DNA from: Pseudomonas sp. R5(2019)
Lineage (GTDB): Bacteria > Pseudomonadota > Gammaproteobacteria > Pseudomonadales > Pseudomonadaceae
Assembly: GCF_009905435.1 (NCBI RefSeq)
Contig: NZ_JAAAMT010000003.1
Location: 124,001 to 188,000, forward strand
Direction of reading: 5' to 3'
DNA length: 64,000 bases
Below, in pieces: positions 49,019-58,033 of this stretch. The stretch's first letter is position 1. Every line of letters begins with the position of its first letter. The position numbers and the translations under genes were made by a program. The notes under the pieces were generated by a model. The model saw only the letters and a program-made list of their open reading frames with translations. It had not been told where the DNA came from and made no database searches.

Positions 49019-49966
49019 ATGAAAGCCACACCCTCGTTGTTGCTGGCCGCCGCACTGAGTTTGCCGCTGCTGGCACAGGCTGCAGAGCCGGCCCAGTGCT
49101 CCACCGTCAACTTCTCCGATGTTGGCTGGACCGACATCACCGTCACCACAGCGGTGACCAGTGTGGTCCTCGAATCCCTCGGTTACAAAACCCGCACCAC
49201 CATGATCTCGGTGCCGGTGACCTACAAGTCGCTGGCCGACGGCAAGAACATGGACATCTTCCTCGGCAACTGGATGCCGACCATGGAAAACGACATCAAG
49301 CAGTACCGTGATGCCGGCACCGTGGAGACCGTTCGCGCCAACCTCGAAAACGCCAAGTACACCCTCGCCGTCCCCGAAGCGCTCTATAACAAGGGCCTGA
49401 AAGACTTCGCCGACATCGTGAAATTCAAGAAGGAACTGGACGGCAAGATCTACGGGATCGAGCCGGGCAACGACGGCAACCGCATGATCCAGAGCATGAT
49501 CGACAAGAACGCCTTTGGCCTCAAGGACGCCGGCTTCAAGGTGGTCGAGTCCAGTGAGGCGGGCATGCTCTCGCAAGTCGATCGTGCAGCGCGCCGCGAC
49601 ACGGAAGTGGTGTTCCTGGGCTGGGAGCCGCACCCGATGAACACCCGTTTCAAGATGAACTACCTCACCGGTGGCGATGACTTCTTCGGCCCCAATTTCG
49701 GCCAGGCCACCGTCTACACCAACACCCGCAAAGGCTACACCGACGAATGCAAAAACGTCGGCCAGTTGCTCAAGAACCTCTCCTTCACGCTGGACATGGA
49801 AAGCTCGCTCATGGGCGACGTCCTGGACAAAAAGATGAAGCCTGAGGCCGCCGCCAGGGAATGGCTGAAGAGAAACCCGCAAGTGCTCGACACCTGGCTC
49901 GCCGGAGTCACCACCCTTGACGGCAAACCGGGCCTTGAGGCCGCCAAGGCCAAGCTCACGCAGTAA
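49019..49966 (+). CDS. cbcX: Choline ABC transporter substrate-binding protein
   Basis: Periplasmic choline-binding protein of 315 residues with a signal peptide (LLLAAALSLPLLAQAA) and the OpuAC/ChoX-type domain: VNFSDVGWTDITVTTAVTS, DIFLGNWMPTMEND and EVVFLGWEPHPMNTRF, which supply aromatic residues for the quaternary-amine cage. It starts cbcXWV, divergent from sdaB. Confidence 0.92.
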   Translation: MKATPSLLLAAALSLPLLAQAAEPAQCSTVNFSDVGWTDITVTTAVTSVVLESLGYKTRTTMISVPVTYKSLADGKNMDIFLGNWMPTMENDIKQYRDAGTVETVRANLENAKYTLAVPEALYNKGLKDFADIVKFKKELDGKIYGIEPGNDGNRMIQSMIDKNAFGLKDAGFKVVESSEAGMLSQVDRAARRDTEVVFLGWEPHPMNTRFKMNYLTGGDDFFGPNFGQATVYTNTRKGYTDECKNVGQLLKNLSFTLDMESSLMGDVLDKKMKPEAAAREWLKRNPQVLDTWLAGVTTLDGKPGLEAAKAKLTQ

Positions 49967-50034
49967 TCATTGACGTCAGGCGGGGCCACCGGCCTGATGT
50001 CGTAATCAACGTTTGCATGGGGACGCTCGCTATC

Positions 50035-50880
50035 ATGCTGATCGATCAAAAAATCCCTCTGGGCCAGTACATCGCTGCATTCGTGGAATGGTTGACGCAA
50101 CACGGCGCCAACTACTTCGACGCATTCGCCGAAGGACTGGAGTTCATGATTCACGGCGTGACCGGCGCCCTGACCTGGTTCAATCCCTTCGTGCTGATCG
50201 GCCTGATAGCCGCCATTGCCCATTTGATCCAACGCAAGTGGGCGCTCACCGCCTTTTGCGCCCTGTCGTTTCTGCTGATCCTGAACCTGGGCTACTGGCA
50301 GGAAACCATGGAAACCCTGGCCCAGGTGCTATTCGCCACCATGGTCTGCGTGGCCATCGGCGTCCCCCTGGGGATCGTGGCCGCGCACAAGCCCATGTTC
50401 TACACCGTGTTGCGGCCCGTGCTGGACTTGATGCAGACCGTACCGACCTTCGTGTACCTGATCCCTACCCTGACCCTGTTTGGCCTGGGGGTGGTACCGG
50501 GGCTGATCTCGACGGTGGTGTTCGCCATCGCCGCGCCGATCCGCCTGACATACCTGGGCATCTGCGACGTGCCTCAAGAGCTGCTCGATGCCGGCAAGGC
50601 CTTCGGTTGCTCGCGTCGCCAACTGCTCTCGCGCATCGAACTTCCCCATGCCATGCCGAGCATCGCCGCCGGTGTGACCCAATGCATCATGCTGTCGCTG
50701 TCGATGGTGGTGATTGCGGCGCTGGTGGGTGCCGATGGCCTGGGCAAACCTGTGGTCAACGCACTGAACACTGCTGATATCGCTCTGGGCTTCGAAGCAG
50801 GCCTGGCGATCGTACTGCTGGCGATCATGCTCGACCGTATCTGCAAACAACCCGATCTGCCAGTAAGGGGTGACGCATGA
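50035..50880 (+). CDS. cbcW: Choline ABC transporter permease
   Basis: A 281-residue inner-membrane permease of the ProW type with six predicted helices (for example TFVYLIPTLTLFGLGVVPGL) and the EAA loop ELLDAGKAFGCSRRQLLSRI. The frame opens at 50017, but the ATG at 50035 (MLIDQKIPLGQYI) gives the family N-terminus. Its stop overlaps cbcV by 4 bp. Confidence 0.92.
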   Translation: MLIDQKIPLGQYIAAFVEWLTQHGANYFDAFAEGLEFMIHGVTGALTWFNPFVLIGLIAAIAHLIQRKWALTAFCALSFLLILNLGYWQETMETLAQVLFATMVCVAIGVPLGIVAAHKPMFYTVLRPVLDLMQTVPTFVYLIPTLTLFGLGVVPGLISTVVFAIAAPIRLTYLGICDVPQELLDAGKAFGCSRRQLLSRIELPHAMPSIAAGVTQCIMLSLSMVVIAALVGADGLGKPVVNALNTADIALGFEAGLAIVLLAIMLDRICKQPDLPVRGDA

Positions 50881-52055
50881 GCATAATTCGCTTCGACAAG
50901 GTTGACGTTATCTTCTCCAAATCCCCGCGTGAGGCCCTCTCGCTGCTGGACCAAGGCCTTACGCGCGACCAGATCCTGAAGAAAACCGGCCTGGTGGTGG
51001 GTGTCGAAAAAGCCAGCCTGGACATCAACAAAGGCGAGATTTGCGTGCTGATGGGGCTGTCCGGCTCCGGCAAGTCCAGCCTGTTGCGTTGCATCAACGG
51101 CCTAAACACGGTCAGCCGCGGCAAGTTGTTCATCGAGCATGAAGGCTCGCAGATCGACATCGCTTCCTGCACGCCGGCAGAGCTGAAAATGATGCGCACC
51201 AAGCGCATCGCCATGGTGTTCCAGAAGTTCGCCCTGATGCCTTGGCTGACGGTGCGCGAAAACATCAGCTTCGGCCTCGAGATGCAAGGCCGCCCGGCCG
51301 AAGAGCGGCGCAAGCTGGTGGATGAAAAACTCGAGCTGGTGGGCCTGACCCAATGGCGCAACAAGAAGCCCGACGAGCTGTCTGGCGGCATGCAGCAACG
51401 GGTCGGTCTGGCCCGTGCGCTGGCGATGGACGCCGACATTCTGCTGATGGACGAACCCTTCTCCGCCCTCGACCCGCTGATCCGCCAGGGCCTGCAGGAC
51501 GAGTTGCTGGAGCTGCAACGCAAGCTGGCCAAGACCATCGTGTTCGTCAGTCACGACTTGGATGAGGCGCTCAAGCTCGGCAGCCGCATCGCAATCATGA
51601 AAGACGGCAAGATCATTCAGTACAGCAAGCCTGAAGAGATCGTGCTCAACCCGGCCGATGACTACGTGCGGACCTTCGTGGCCCACACCAACCCGCTCAA
51701 TGTGCTGTGCGGTCGCAGCCTGATGCGCACTCTGGACAACTGCAAGCGGATCAACGGTTCGGTGTGTCTGGACCCGGGCGGCGATTCCTGGCTGGATCTG
51801 GCCGAAGGCAACACCATCAAGGGCGCACGCCAGGGCGTCGCCAGCCTCGATCTGCAGAGCTGGGTGCCTGGGCAAGCGGTTGAAGCACTGGGCCGTCGCC
51901 CGACCGTGGTCGGTGCCAACATCGGCATGCGCGAAGCGCTGCAGATTCGTTACCAGACCGGTAACAAGCTGGTGCTGCAGGAAGACAATAAAGTGGTCGG
52001 GATTCTCGGCGACAGCGAGCTGTATCACGCGTTGCTGGGCAAGAACCTGGGCTGA
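50877..52055 (+). CDS. cbcV: Choline ABC transporter ATPase
   Basis: The 392-residue ATPase shows Walker A MGLSGSGKSSLLRC, Q-loop MVFQKFALMPWLT, signature [14 protein letters not shown] and Walker B ILLMDEPFSALDPL, followed by a C-terminal domain of CBS type (residues 280-392), as in ProV-like ATPases. It overlaps cbcW by 4 bp and is followed by a REPIN. Confidence 0.93.
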   Translation: MSIIRFDKVDVIFSKSPREALSLLDQGLTRDQILKKTGLVVGVEKASLDINKGEICVLMGLSGSGKSSLLRCINGLNTVSRGKLFIEHEGSQIDIASCTPAELKMMRTKRIAMVFQKFALMPWLTVRENISFGLEMQGRPAEERRKLVDEKLELVGLTQWRNKKPDELSGGMQQRVGLARALAMDADILLMDEPFSALDPLIRQGLQDELLELQRKLAKTIVFVSHDLDEALKLGSRIAIMKDGKIIQYSKPEEIVLNPADDYVRTFVAHTNPLNVLCGRSLMRTLDNCKRINGSVCLDPGGDSWLDLAEGNTIKGARQGVASLDLQSWVPGQAVEALGRRPTVVGANIGMREALQIRYQTGNKLVLQEDNKVVGILGDSELYHALLGKNLG

Positions 52056-52073
52056 CACCCCTGCAGGAACCCC

Positions 52074-52164
52074 ATGTGGGAGCGGATTTATCCGCGAATA
52101 AAGACGACGCGGTGTGTCTGATACATCGCAGCGCTTGCATTCGCGGATAAATCCGCTCCCACAT
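52074..52164. repeat. REPIN of the GTGGGAGCGG family
   Basis: Perfect 26-bp inverted arms at 52074-52099 and 52139-52164, the same sequence type as the palindrome inside the MITE at 27.3 kb and the REPIN at 62.9 kb. Confidence 0.9.
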
Positions 52165-52211
52165 TGTTTTAAACCCCCCAGCATTTGTGTGAGGGGGTTC
52201 CAGATCAAGGT

Positions 52212-52427
52212 TTAGAGCTTGGCGATCGACACCTCGGTCGACTTCACGAACGCGATCACTTCGCTACCCACCGCCAATTCCAGCTCTTTGACCGAACGGG
52301 TAGTGATGACCGACGTCACGATGCCGGAAGCGGTCTGCACGTCGATTTCCGACAGCACGTCGCCTTCGACGATCTCCTTCACGGTGCCTTTGAACTGGTT
52401 GCGAACGTTGATGGCTTTGATGGTCAT
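52212..52427 (-). CDS. ssuF: SsuF, molybdopterin-binding (TOBE/Mop) protein
   Basis: A 71-residue single TOBE/Mop domain: MTIKAINVRNQFKGTVKEIV, then SEIDVQTASGIVTSVIT and VGSEVIAFVKSTEVSIAKL. A protein of this size at the end of ssuEADCB was described in P. putida as SsuF and is needed for sulfonate use. GAAGGA is 9 nt before the ATG at 52427, which decides that start over the ATG at 52436. Last gene of the operon. Confidence 0.9.
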   Translation of the reverse strand: MTIKAINVRNQFKGTVKEIVEGDVLSEIDVQTASGIVTSVITTRSVKELELAVGSEVIAFVKSTEVSIAKL

Positions 52428-52455
52428 GGTCTTCATTCCTTCGTTTGAGTAGAGA

Positions 52456-53268
52456 TCAATGCGCCCAACGCAATTGCGTAGGCAGGGGTGCAACAGGTTC
52501 GGGATCGGGCGGCGTGCCCGGCAGGGCCAGGACGCGATGCAGCACTTCGCTTTCCAGCGCCGCCAGGCGATGCGAGCCACGGGCTCTCGGGCGTGGCAGG
52601 TCCACCAGCAAATCGAGGCCGACCTGGCCGTCTTCAATCAGGATCACCCGGTCAGCCACGGCGACCGCCTCGGCAACGTCATGGGTCACCAGCAACACGG
52701 TAAAGCCATGCTGCTGCCAGAGCCGTTCGATCAGTTGTTGCATTTCGATCCGGGTCAGCGCATCGAGAGCGCCCAATGGTTCATCGAGCAGCAGCAGACG
52801 CGGCTTGTGGATCAGGGCGCGAGCCAGGGCCACCCGCTGTTTCTGGCCACCGGACAAGGCCGCCGGCCACTCGTCGGCACGCTCGGCCAGGCCGACCGCT
52901 TCCAGGGCCTGCAAGGCTTGTGGGCGCCAGTTGCCGGTAAGGCCCAGGCCGACGTTGTCGATGATCTTTTTCCAGGGCAGCAAGCGCGCTTCCTGGAACA
53001 TCAAGCGGGTGTCTTCACGGGCTTCGCTCAGCGCTGCAGAACCTGCCAGCAATTGACCGGAGCTGGGTTGATCCAGGTCCGCCAGCAAGCGCAACAAGGT
53101 GCTCTTGCCGCAGCCGCTGCGACCGACGATGGCGACGAACTGACCAGCCGGAATGTGCAGGTCGATGTTTCTCAGCACTTCACGTTCACCGAACGCCTTG
53201 TGCAGTTTGCGCACGGCCAACGGGATACCGCGCAGCAGGTGCGGCGGTTGTTCCTTGAGGACGGTCAT
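52456..53268 (-). CDS. ssuB: Aliphatic sulfonate ABC transporter ATPase
   Basis: The 270-residue ATPase of sulfonate import has Walker [16 protein letters not shown]-loop [13 protein letters not shown], signature [14 protein letters not shown] and Walker [15 protein letters not shown]. The frame continues upstream inside ssuC; the ATG at 53268 overlaps the ssuC stop by 4 bp. ssuF follows after 28 bp. Confidence 0.95.
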   Translation of the reverse strand: MTVLKEQPPHLLRGIPLAVRKLHKAFGEREVLRNIDLHIPAGQFVAIVGRSGCGKSTLLRLLADLDQPSSGQLLAGSAALSEAREDTRLMFQEARLLPWKKIIDNVGLGLTGNWRPQALQALEAVGLAERADEWPAALSGGQKQRVALARALIHKPRLLLLDEPLGALDALTRIEMQQLIERLWQQHGFTVLLVTHDVAEAVAVADRVILIEDGQVGLDLLVDLPRPRARGSHRLAALESEVLHRVLALPGTPPDPEPVAPLPTQLRWAH

Positions 53269-54056
53269 GCCGCACCTCCCTTGACTTGATAAGCCGGGTG
53301 CCAGCGCAACCAGACACGCTCCAGGCCACGGGCCGCCAGGTCGGCCAGCTTGCCGAGCAGGGCGTACATCACGATTGCCAGCACCACCACGTCGGTCTGC
53401 AGGAATTCCCGGGCGTTCATCGCCAGGTAGCCGATGCCGGAACTGGCGGAAATGGTTTCCGCCACAATCAGCGTCAGCCACATGAAGCCCAGCGCAAAGC
53501 GCACGCCGACCAGAATCGAAGGCAGTGCGCCGGGCAGGATCACCTGGCGAAACAGCCCGTAGCCGGACAAGCCATAGCTGCGCGCCATTTCCACCAGCGC
53601 CGGGTCAACATTGCGGATGCCGTGGTAGGTGTTCAGGTAAATCGGGAACAGGGTGCCCAGGGCCACCAGGAAAATCTTCGCCGACTCGTCGATGCCGAAC
53701 CACAGGATCACCAGCGGGATCAGCGCCAGGTGCGGCACGTTGCGGATCATCTGCACGGAGCTGTCGAGCAGGCGCTCGCCCCACTTCGACAGGCCGGTGA
53801 TAAAGCCCAGTGCCAGGCCAATGCCGCCACCGATCAGAAAGCCGATGCCAGCGCGCCAGCCGCTGATTGCCAGGTGGGTCCAGATGTCGCCGCTGCGTAC
53901 CAGCTCGACGCCCGCGGCGATGACCGCGCTGGGTGCCGGCAGGATGCGGGTGGACAGCCAACCGGCGCTCACCGCCAGTTGCCAGACCGCCAGCAACAGC
54001 ACCGGCAGGGCCCAGGGCGCCAGCTTGTGCACGTACGTATTTGAAGTAGCACTCAT
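53265..54056 (-). CDS. ssuC: Aliphatic sulfonate ABC transporter permease
   Basis: A 263-residue permease with six predicted membrane helices ([36 protein letters not shown]) and the EAA loop [20 protein letters not shown]. It sits between ssuD (10 bp) and ssuB (4-bp overlap) and would form the membrane channel of SsuABC. Confidence 0.95.
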   Translation of the reverse strand: MSATSNTYVHKLAPWALPVLLLAVWQLAVSAGWLSTRILPAPSAVIAAGVELVRSGDIWTHLAISGWRAGIGFLIGGGIGLALGFITGLSKWGERLLDSSVQMIRNVPHLALIPLVILWFGIDESAKIFLVALGTLFPIYLNTYHGIRNVDPALVEMARSYGLSGYGLFRQVILPGALPSILVGVRFALGFMWLTLIVAETISASSGIGYLAMNAREFLQTDVVVLAIVMYALLGKLADLAARGLERVWLRWHPAYQVKGGAA

Positions 54057-54066
54057 GCGCCTGTCC

Positions 54067-55215
54067 TCAGCTCTGTGATGTGGCTTTGGGCAAAATGTCG
54101 TTGGCGACCATCTCGCCGAACGGGCTCACATAACCGGTCGATTTCGGCAGTTCCGGGCGCTGCACATCCAGGTGCGGGAACAGCAGCTCGGCCACCCGGT
54201 AGGACTCTTCCAGGTGCGGGTAGCCGGAGAAGATAAAGGTGTCGATGCCAAGGTCCGCGTATTCCTTGACCCGCGCGGCCACGGTCGGGCCATCGCCGAC
54301 CAGCGCCGTACCGGCACCGCCACGCACCAGGCCTACGCCTGCCCACAGGTTCGGACTGACTTCCAGGTTGTCGCGGTTGCCGCCGTGCAGGGCTGCCATG
54401 CGTTGCTGGCCGACCGAATCAAAGCGCGCCAGGGATGCCTGGGCACGGGCAATGGTGTCGTCGTCCAGATTCGAGATCAGGCGTTCGGCGGCTTGCCAGG
54501 CCTCAGCATTGGTTTCGCGCACGATCACGTGCAAGCGGATGCCGAAACGTACGCTGCGGCCCTGGGCGGCGGCCTTGGCGCGCACGGATTCGATCTTTTC
54601 AGCCACTGCGGCCGGTGGCTCGCCCCAGGTCAGGTACAGCTCGACCTGCTCGGCGGCCAGGTCCTGAGCCGCATCGGACGAACCGCCGAAATACAGCGGC
54701 GGACGCGGTTGCTGGATCGGTGGGTAGAGCAGTTTCGCGCCTTTGACGGTGATGTGCTTGCCGTCGTAGTCGACGGTTTCGCCTTCGAGCACGCGGCGCC
54801 AGATCCGGGTGAATTCCACCGAGGCCTGGTAGCGCTCTTCATGGCTCAGGAACAGACCGTCACCAGAAAGCTCTTCCGGGTCGCCCCCGGTCACCAGGTT
54901 GAACAGTGCGCGGCCACCGGACAGCCGGTCCAGGGTCGCGGCCTGGCGCGCGGCCACGGTCGGCGAAATGATGCCAGGACGCAGTGCCACCAGGAATTTG
55001 AGCCTGGAGGTCACTTGAATCAGCGAGGCTGCCACCAGCCAGGAGTCTTCGCAGGAGCGCCCGGTGGGGATCAGCACACCGCCAAAGCCCAGCCGGTCGG
55101 CGGCCTGGGCGATCTGTTGGAGGTAACCGTGATCGACCGCACGAGCGCCATCGGCAGTGCCAAGGTAATGGCCGTCACCGTGGGTGGGAAGAAACCAGAA
55201 AATATTAAGGCTCAT
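54067..55215 (-). CDS. ssuD: FMNH2-dependent alkanesulfonate monooxygenase
   Basis: SsuD cleaves alkanesulfonates to aldehyde and sulfite using FMNH2 supplied by SsuE. The 382-residue luciferase-fold product starts [19 protein letters not shown] and contains [20 protein letters not shown] (active-site Cys), [32 protein letters not shown] and [18 protein letters not shown]. Length and motifs match the E. coli enzyme. Confidence 0.96.
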   Translation of the reverse strand: MSLNIFWFLPTHGDGHYLGTADGARAVDHGYLQQIAQAADRLGFGGVLIPTGRSCEDSWLVAASLIQVTSRLKFLVALRPGIISPTVAARQAATLDRLSGGRALFNLVTGGDPEELSGDGLFLSHEERYQASVEFTRIWRRVLEGETVDYDGKHITVKGAKLLYPPIQQPRPPLYFGGSSDAAQDLAAEQVELYLTWGEPPAAVAEKIESVRAKAAAQGRSVRFGIRLHVIVRETNAEAWQAAERLISNLDDDTIARAQASLARFDSVGQQRMAALHGGNRDNLEVSPNLWAGVGLVRGGAGTALVGDGPTVAARVKEYADLGIDTFIFSGYPHLEESYRVAELLFPHLDVQRPELPKSTGYVSPFGEMVANDILPKATSQS

Positions 55216-55275
55216 TGGAGTTGACTCCTAAGGGTGGCTCAGGCCGGGGCGGCGCCCCGGCGCAAAAAAAAAACG

Positions 55276-56241
55276 TCAGTTGGCGTTCGCGACCTTGGCC
55301 GGCGGCGTCCAGATCACATCCTTGATACTCAAGGGCTTGGGAATCAGCTTGAGCTGATAAAAACTGTCGGCGATTTTCTGCTGGGCGCTGACCACCTCTG
55401 GGGTGAGGAAGTGCGCACCGTAGCCCTGGCGCTTGACCGAGGTGAGGGTGATGTCGGCCGGCAGGCCGAGCAGCGGCGCCACTTGCTGGGTCACGTCTTC
55501 AGGGTGGGCCTTGGACCACTCGCCAACGGCGCGCACTTCTTCGACCAGCGCCTTGATCACCTCAGGGTGCTGCTGGGTGTAGGGCTTGGTCGCGAGGTAG
55601 AACTGATGGTTGTCGACCAGGTTTTTGCCGTCACGCAGGGTGCGCGCTTGCAGCTGCTGTTCGGCAGCGGCCTGGTACGGGTCCCAGATGACCCAGGCAT
55701 CGACACTGCCGCGTTCGAATGCGGCACGGGCGTCGGCCGGTGGCAGGAACACGGTCTGGATGTCGCTGTACTCGAGACCGGCGTCTTCCAGCGCACGGAC
55801 CAGCAGGTAGTGAACGTTGGAGCCTTTGTTAAGCACGACCTTCTTGCCCTTGAGGTCCTTGACCGACTGAATCGTCGAGCCCTTGGGCACCAGGATCGCT
55901 TCGCTGTGGGGAGCCGGCGGCTCATAGGCGACGTACAGCAGGTCGGCGCCAGCCGCCTGGGCAAAGACGGGTGGGGTTTCGCCGGTGACGCCGAAATCGA
56001 TCGAGCCGACGTTCAGGCCTTCCAGCAGCTGCGGACCGCCGGGGAACTCGGTCCACTGGACTTGCACGCCTTGGGCAGCCAGGCGCTTTTCCAGCGAACC
56101 CTTGGCCTTGAGCAGCACCAGGGTGCCGTATTTCTGATAACCGATGCGCAGGCTTTGGGCCTGGGCTTGAGTAATGGCGCCAAAGGACACGGCCGCAGCA
56201 AACAGAGCGACCAGACCACGACGCAAAAAGACAGTGCGCAT
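55276..56241 (-). CDS. ssuA: Aliphatic sulfonate-binding protein
   Basis: Periplasmic sulfonate-binding protein of 321 residues with a signal peptide (GLVALFAAAVSFGAITQAQA) and the NMT1/SsuA fold: LRIGYQKYGTLVLLKAKGSL, FGVTGETPPVFAQAAG, and KKVVLNKGSNVHYLLVRAL. The ATG at 56241 follows GGAGAGCGCT; the frame extends slightly upstream. It lies between ssuE and ssuD. Confidence 0.95.
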   Translation of the reverse strand: MRTVFLRRGLVALFAAAVSFGAITQAQAQSLRIGYQKYGTLVLLKAKGSLEKRLAAQGVQVQWTEFPGGPQLLEGLNVGSIDFGVTGETPPVFAQAAGADLLYVAYEPPAPHSEAILVPKGSTIQSVKDLKGKKVVLNKGSNVHYLLVRALEDAGLEYSDIQTVFLPPADARAAFERGSVDAWVIWDPYQAAAEQQLQARTLRDGKNLVDNHQFYLATKPYTQQHPEVIKALVEEVRAVGEWSKAHPEDVTQQVAPLLGLPADITLTSVKRQGYGAHFLTPEVVSAQQKIADSFYQLKLIPKPLSIKDVIWTPPAKVANAN

Positions 56242-56334
56242 AGCGCTCTCCTTAAGCTGTAGGGGTTCAGGCTGCACCTGCTTGCCCGTTGGCGGGCGAG
56301 TAAGGCCAGTACTTCAGAGATGGGGTGTAGCGGC

Positions 56335-56928
56335 TCAGATGCTCCAGCGAGCAGTGAGCAGGCGTTCGTTCAACACACTAGGGTCCAGCGGTTTCGGCCT
56401 CCTGGCCAAGGCACTGTGAAACAGCTCCAGCGACTCGGTAAGACGTTGCTGCAGGGCCGGCGCCAGTTGCGCGGCGGCGCCGCCTTCGCCGTAGGCGATC
56501 TGGCTGTCGTCAGCAAAGATCCCCTGCAGCGTTTCCTGGGCCTTGAGTGCCGACAGGACGGGCTTGAGCGCGTAGTCCACGGCCAGCATGTGGGCGATGC
56601 TGCCGCCGGTTGCGATCGGCAAGACCACCTTGTGGCTCAACGCGCGCTCGGGCAGCAGATCAAGCAGGGTCTTCAGGGCACCGGCAAACGACGCCTTGTA
56701 CACCGGGGTAGCGACCACCAGGCCATCGGCCTGCTCGACCAGTTCAAGAAAATGCAGTATTTGCGGGCTGTCGAAGCGTGCATGCAGCAAGTCTTCGGCC
56801 GGGAAGTCCCGTACCTGAAACGTCACCACCTCCACGCCCTGCCCTTGCAGCCAATGCTTGCACCGTTCCAGCAACACGCCGGAACGAGAACGAAGACTGG
56901 GGCTGCCACCGATGGATACGACCAGCAT
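56335..56928 (-). CDS. ssuE: NADPH-dependent FMN reductase
   Basis: SsuE supplies FMNH2 to SsuD. The 197-residue flavodoxin-like protein starts [20 protein letters not shown] (GSPS phosphate-binding loop) and has [20 protein letters not shown], the loop that contacts the flavin. First gene of ssuEADCBF, behind an AT-rich region likely to bind the sulfate-starvation regulator. Confidence 0.94.
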   Translation of the reverse strand: MLVVSIGGSPSLRSRSGVLLERCKHWLQGQGVEVVTFQVRDFPAEDLLHARFDSPQILHFLELVEQADGLVVATPVYKASFAGALKTLLDLLPERALSHKVVLPIATGGSIAHMLAVDYALKPVLSALKAQETLQGIFADDSQIAYGEGGAAAQLAPALQQRLTESLELFHSALARRPKPLDPSVLNERLLTARWSI

Positions 56929-57080
56929 TCAAGCGTTTCCTTCAAAAGGTCAACGAATGTGCGAGCCTGATATCTCGCCGGGAATGGACAGACATTAACA
57001 GCAACCTTATATATCTATAAATCATATTTTTTTATTTGTTTATTCCTTAAATGACTATGTGTGCCCATTTTCTCCGGGCA

Positions 57081-57110
57081 AAAAAATGGGCCGTTTTAAG
57101 CGGCCCAAAA
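57081..57110 (-). terminator. Rho-independent terminator of lsfA
   Basis: On the minus strand GGGCCG/CGGCCC (57106-57088) is followed by ATTTTTTT. It lies 130 bp after the lsfA stop, beyond a REPIN. Confidence 0.8.
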
Positions 57111-57147
57111 CCCTGCATGGCTATAGCGGTGTTCTTTCGGGCCCCAA

Positions 57148-57222
57148 TCGCGGGCAAGCCCTGCTCCTACATTCCCCCCTCCCGATGTGTAGGGCTTTTG
57201 TGGGAGCAGGGCTTGCCCGCGA
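57148..57222. repeat. REPIN downstream of lsfA
   Basis: Inverted arms 57148-57171 and 57199-57222 of the TGTGGGAGCAGGGCTTGCCC type, one mismatch, separated by 27 bp. Confidence 0.88.
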
Positions 57223-57239
57223 AGCTTGTGGGCCCGCCT

Positions 57240-57878
57240 TCAACGAGTCGGCTGCGGCGTCAGGCGCAGGTACGGCTTCACGGCGCGATAGCCCTTGGGA
57301 AAGCGCTGCTGGATCTCGGCTTCATCCTTGAGCGACGGCACGATCACCACCTCATCGCCGTCCTGCCAGTTGGCCGGCGTCGCGACCTTGTGGTTGTCGG
57401 TCAGCTGCAGCGAGTCAACCACGCGCAGAATCTCGTGGAAGTTGCGACCGGTGCTGGCCGGGTAAGTGATGGTCAGGCGGACTTTCTTGTTCGGATCGAT
57501 CACGAACAAGGAACGCACGGTGAGGGTGTCGTTGGCGTTGGGGTGGATCAGGTCGTAGAGGTCGGACACCTTGCGGTCGGCATCGGCCAGGATCGGGAAA
57601 TTGACGGCGGTGCCCTGGGTTTCGTTGATGTCTTCGATCCAGCGGTGGTGCGAGTCGACCGGGTCTACGGAGAGGGCGATGGCCTTGACGCCGCGCTGGG
57701 CAAACTCATCCTTGAGCCTGGCGGTAAAGCCCAGTTCAGTGGTGCACACCGGGGTGAAATCCGCCGGGTGGGAAAACAGGATGCCCCAGCTGTCGCCCAG
57801 CCATTCGTGGAAGCGAATCTTGCCTTCGCTGGAATCCTGCTCGAAGTCGGGGGCGATGTCGCCAAGTCTCAGGCTCAT
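57240..57878 (-). CDS. lsfA: 1-Cys peroxiredoxin LsfA
   Basis: A 212-residue Prx6-type peroxiredoxin: MSLRLGDIAPDFEQDSSEGK, the catalytic motif HPADFTPVCTTELGF (peroxidatic Cys, no second resolving Cys pair) and a long C-terminal domain ending in PKGYRAVKPYLRLTP. LsfA was first found as a sulfate-starvation protein in P. putida, which fits its place before ssuE. The frame extends to 57929, but the ATG at 57878 gives the family start. Confidence 0.92.
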   Translation of the reverse strand: MSLRLGDIAPDFEQDSSEGKIRFHEWLGDSWGILFSHPADFTPVCTTELGFTARLKDEFAQRGVKAIALSVDPVDSHHRWIEDINETQGTAVNFPILADADRKVSDLYDLIHPNANDTLTVRSLFVIDPNKKVRLTITYPASTGRNFHEILRVVDSLQLTDNHKVATPANWQDGDEVVIVPSLKDEAEIQQRFPKGYRAVKPYLRLTPQPTR

Positions 57879-57942
57879 GGTGGGGCTCCTTTCTAGGTAT
57901 TGGTTGAGCTCACTGTGCCCGTTGCGCAAATAAATTAAAAAG

Positions 57943-57960
57943 AATAAATATCGATTTATT
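57943..57960. promoter_or_regulatory. AT-rich dyad upstream of lsfA
   Basis: AATAAAT-ATCG-ATTTATT is a perfect 7-bp dyad, 65 bp before the lsfA start, in a block almost free of G and C. It is a candidate binding site for a sulfur regulator of the LysR type; the assignment is inference. Confidence 0.45.
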
Positions 57961-57995
57961 TAGATCGGAAAGAGATATGAAATTCAGGGTGTAAA

Positions 57996-58021
57996 AAAGC
58001 CCCGCACGACGGCGGGGCTTC
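57996..58021 (-). terminator. Terminator of the OprD-type porin gene
   Basis: On the minus strand AAGCCCCGC/GCGGGGCTT is followed by TTTTTT; it lies 13 bp beyond the porin stop codon. Confidence 0.9.
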
Positions 58022-58033
58022 TTGGACTACGCC

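Larger units (their letters stand above)
56929..57239. other. Control region before ssuE, with terminator and REPIN
   Basis: A very AT-rich block (about 56995-57050) lies 70-120 bp before ssuE, as expected for CysB/Cbl-type sulfur regulators. It is followed by the lsfA terminator (57081-57110) and a REPIN (57148-57222). No gene seen. Confidence 0.6.

Noticed and set aside
57148..57222. Short spaced repeats considered as CRISPR-like
   Set aside because: Here and at the other REP sites the repeats are single inverted pairs, not regularly spaced direct repeats, and no cas genes are present.
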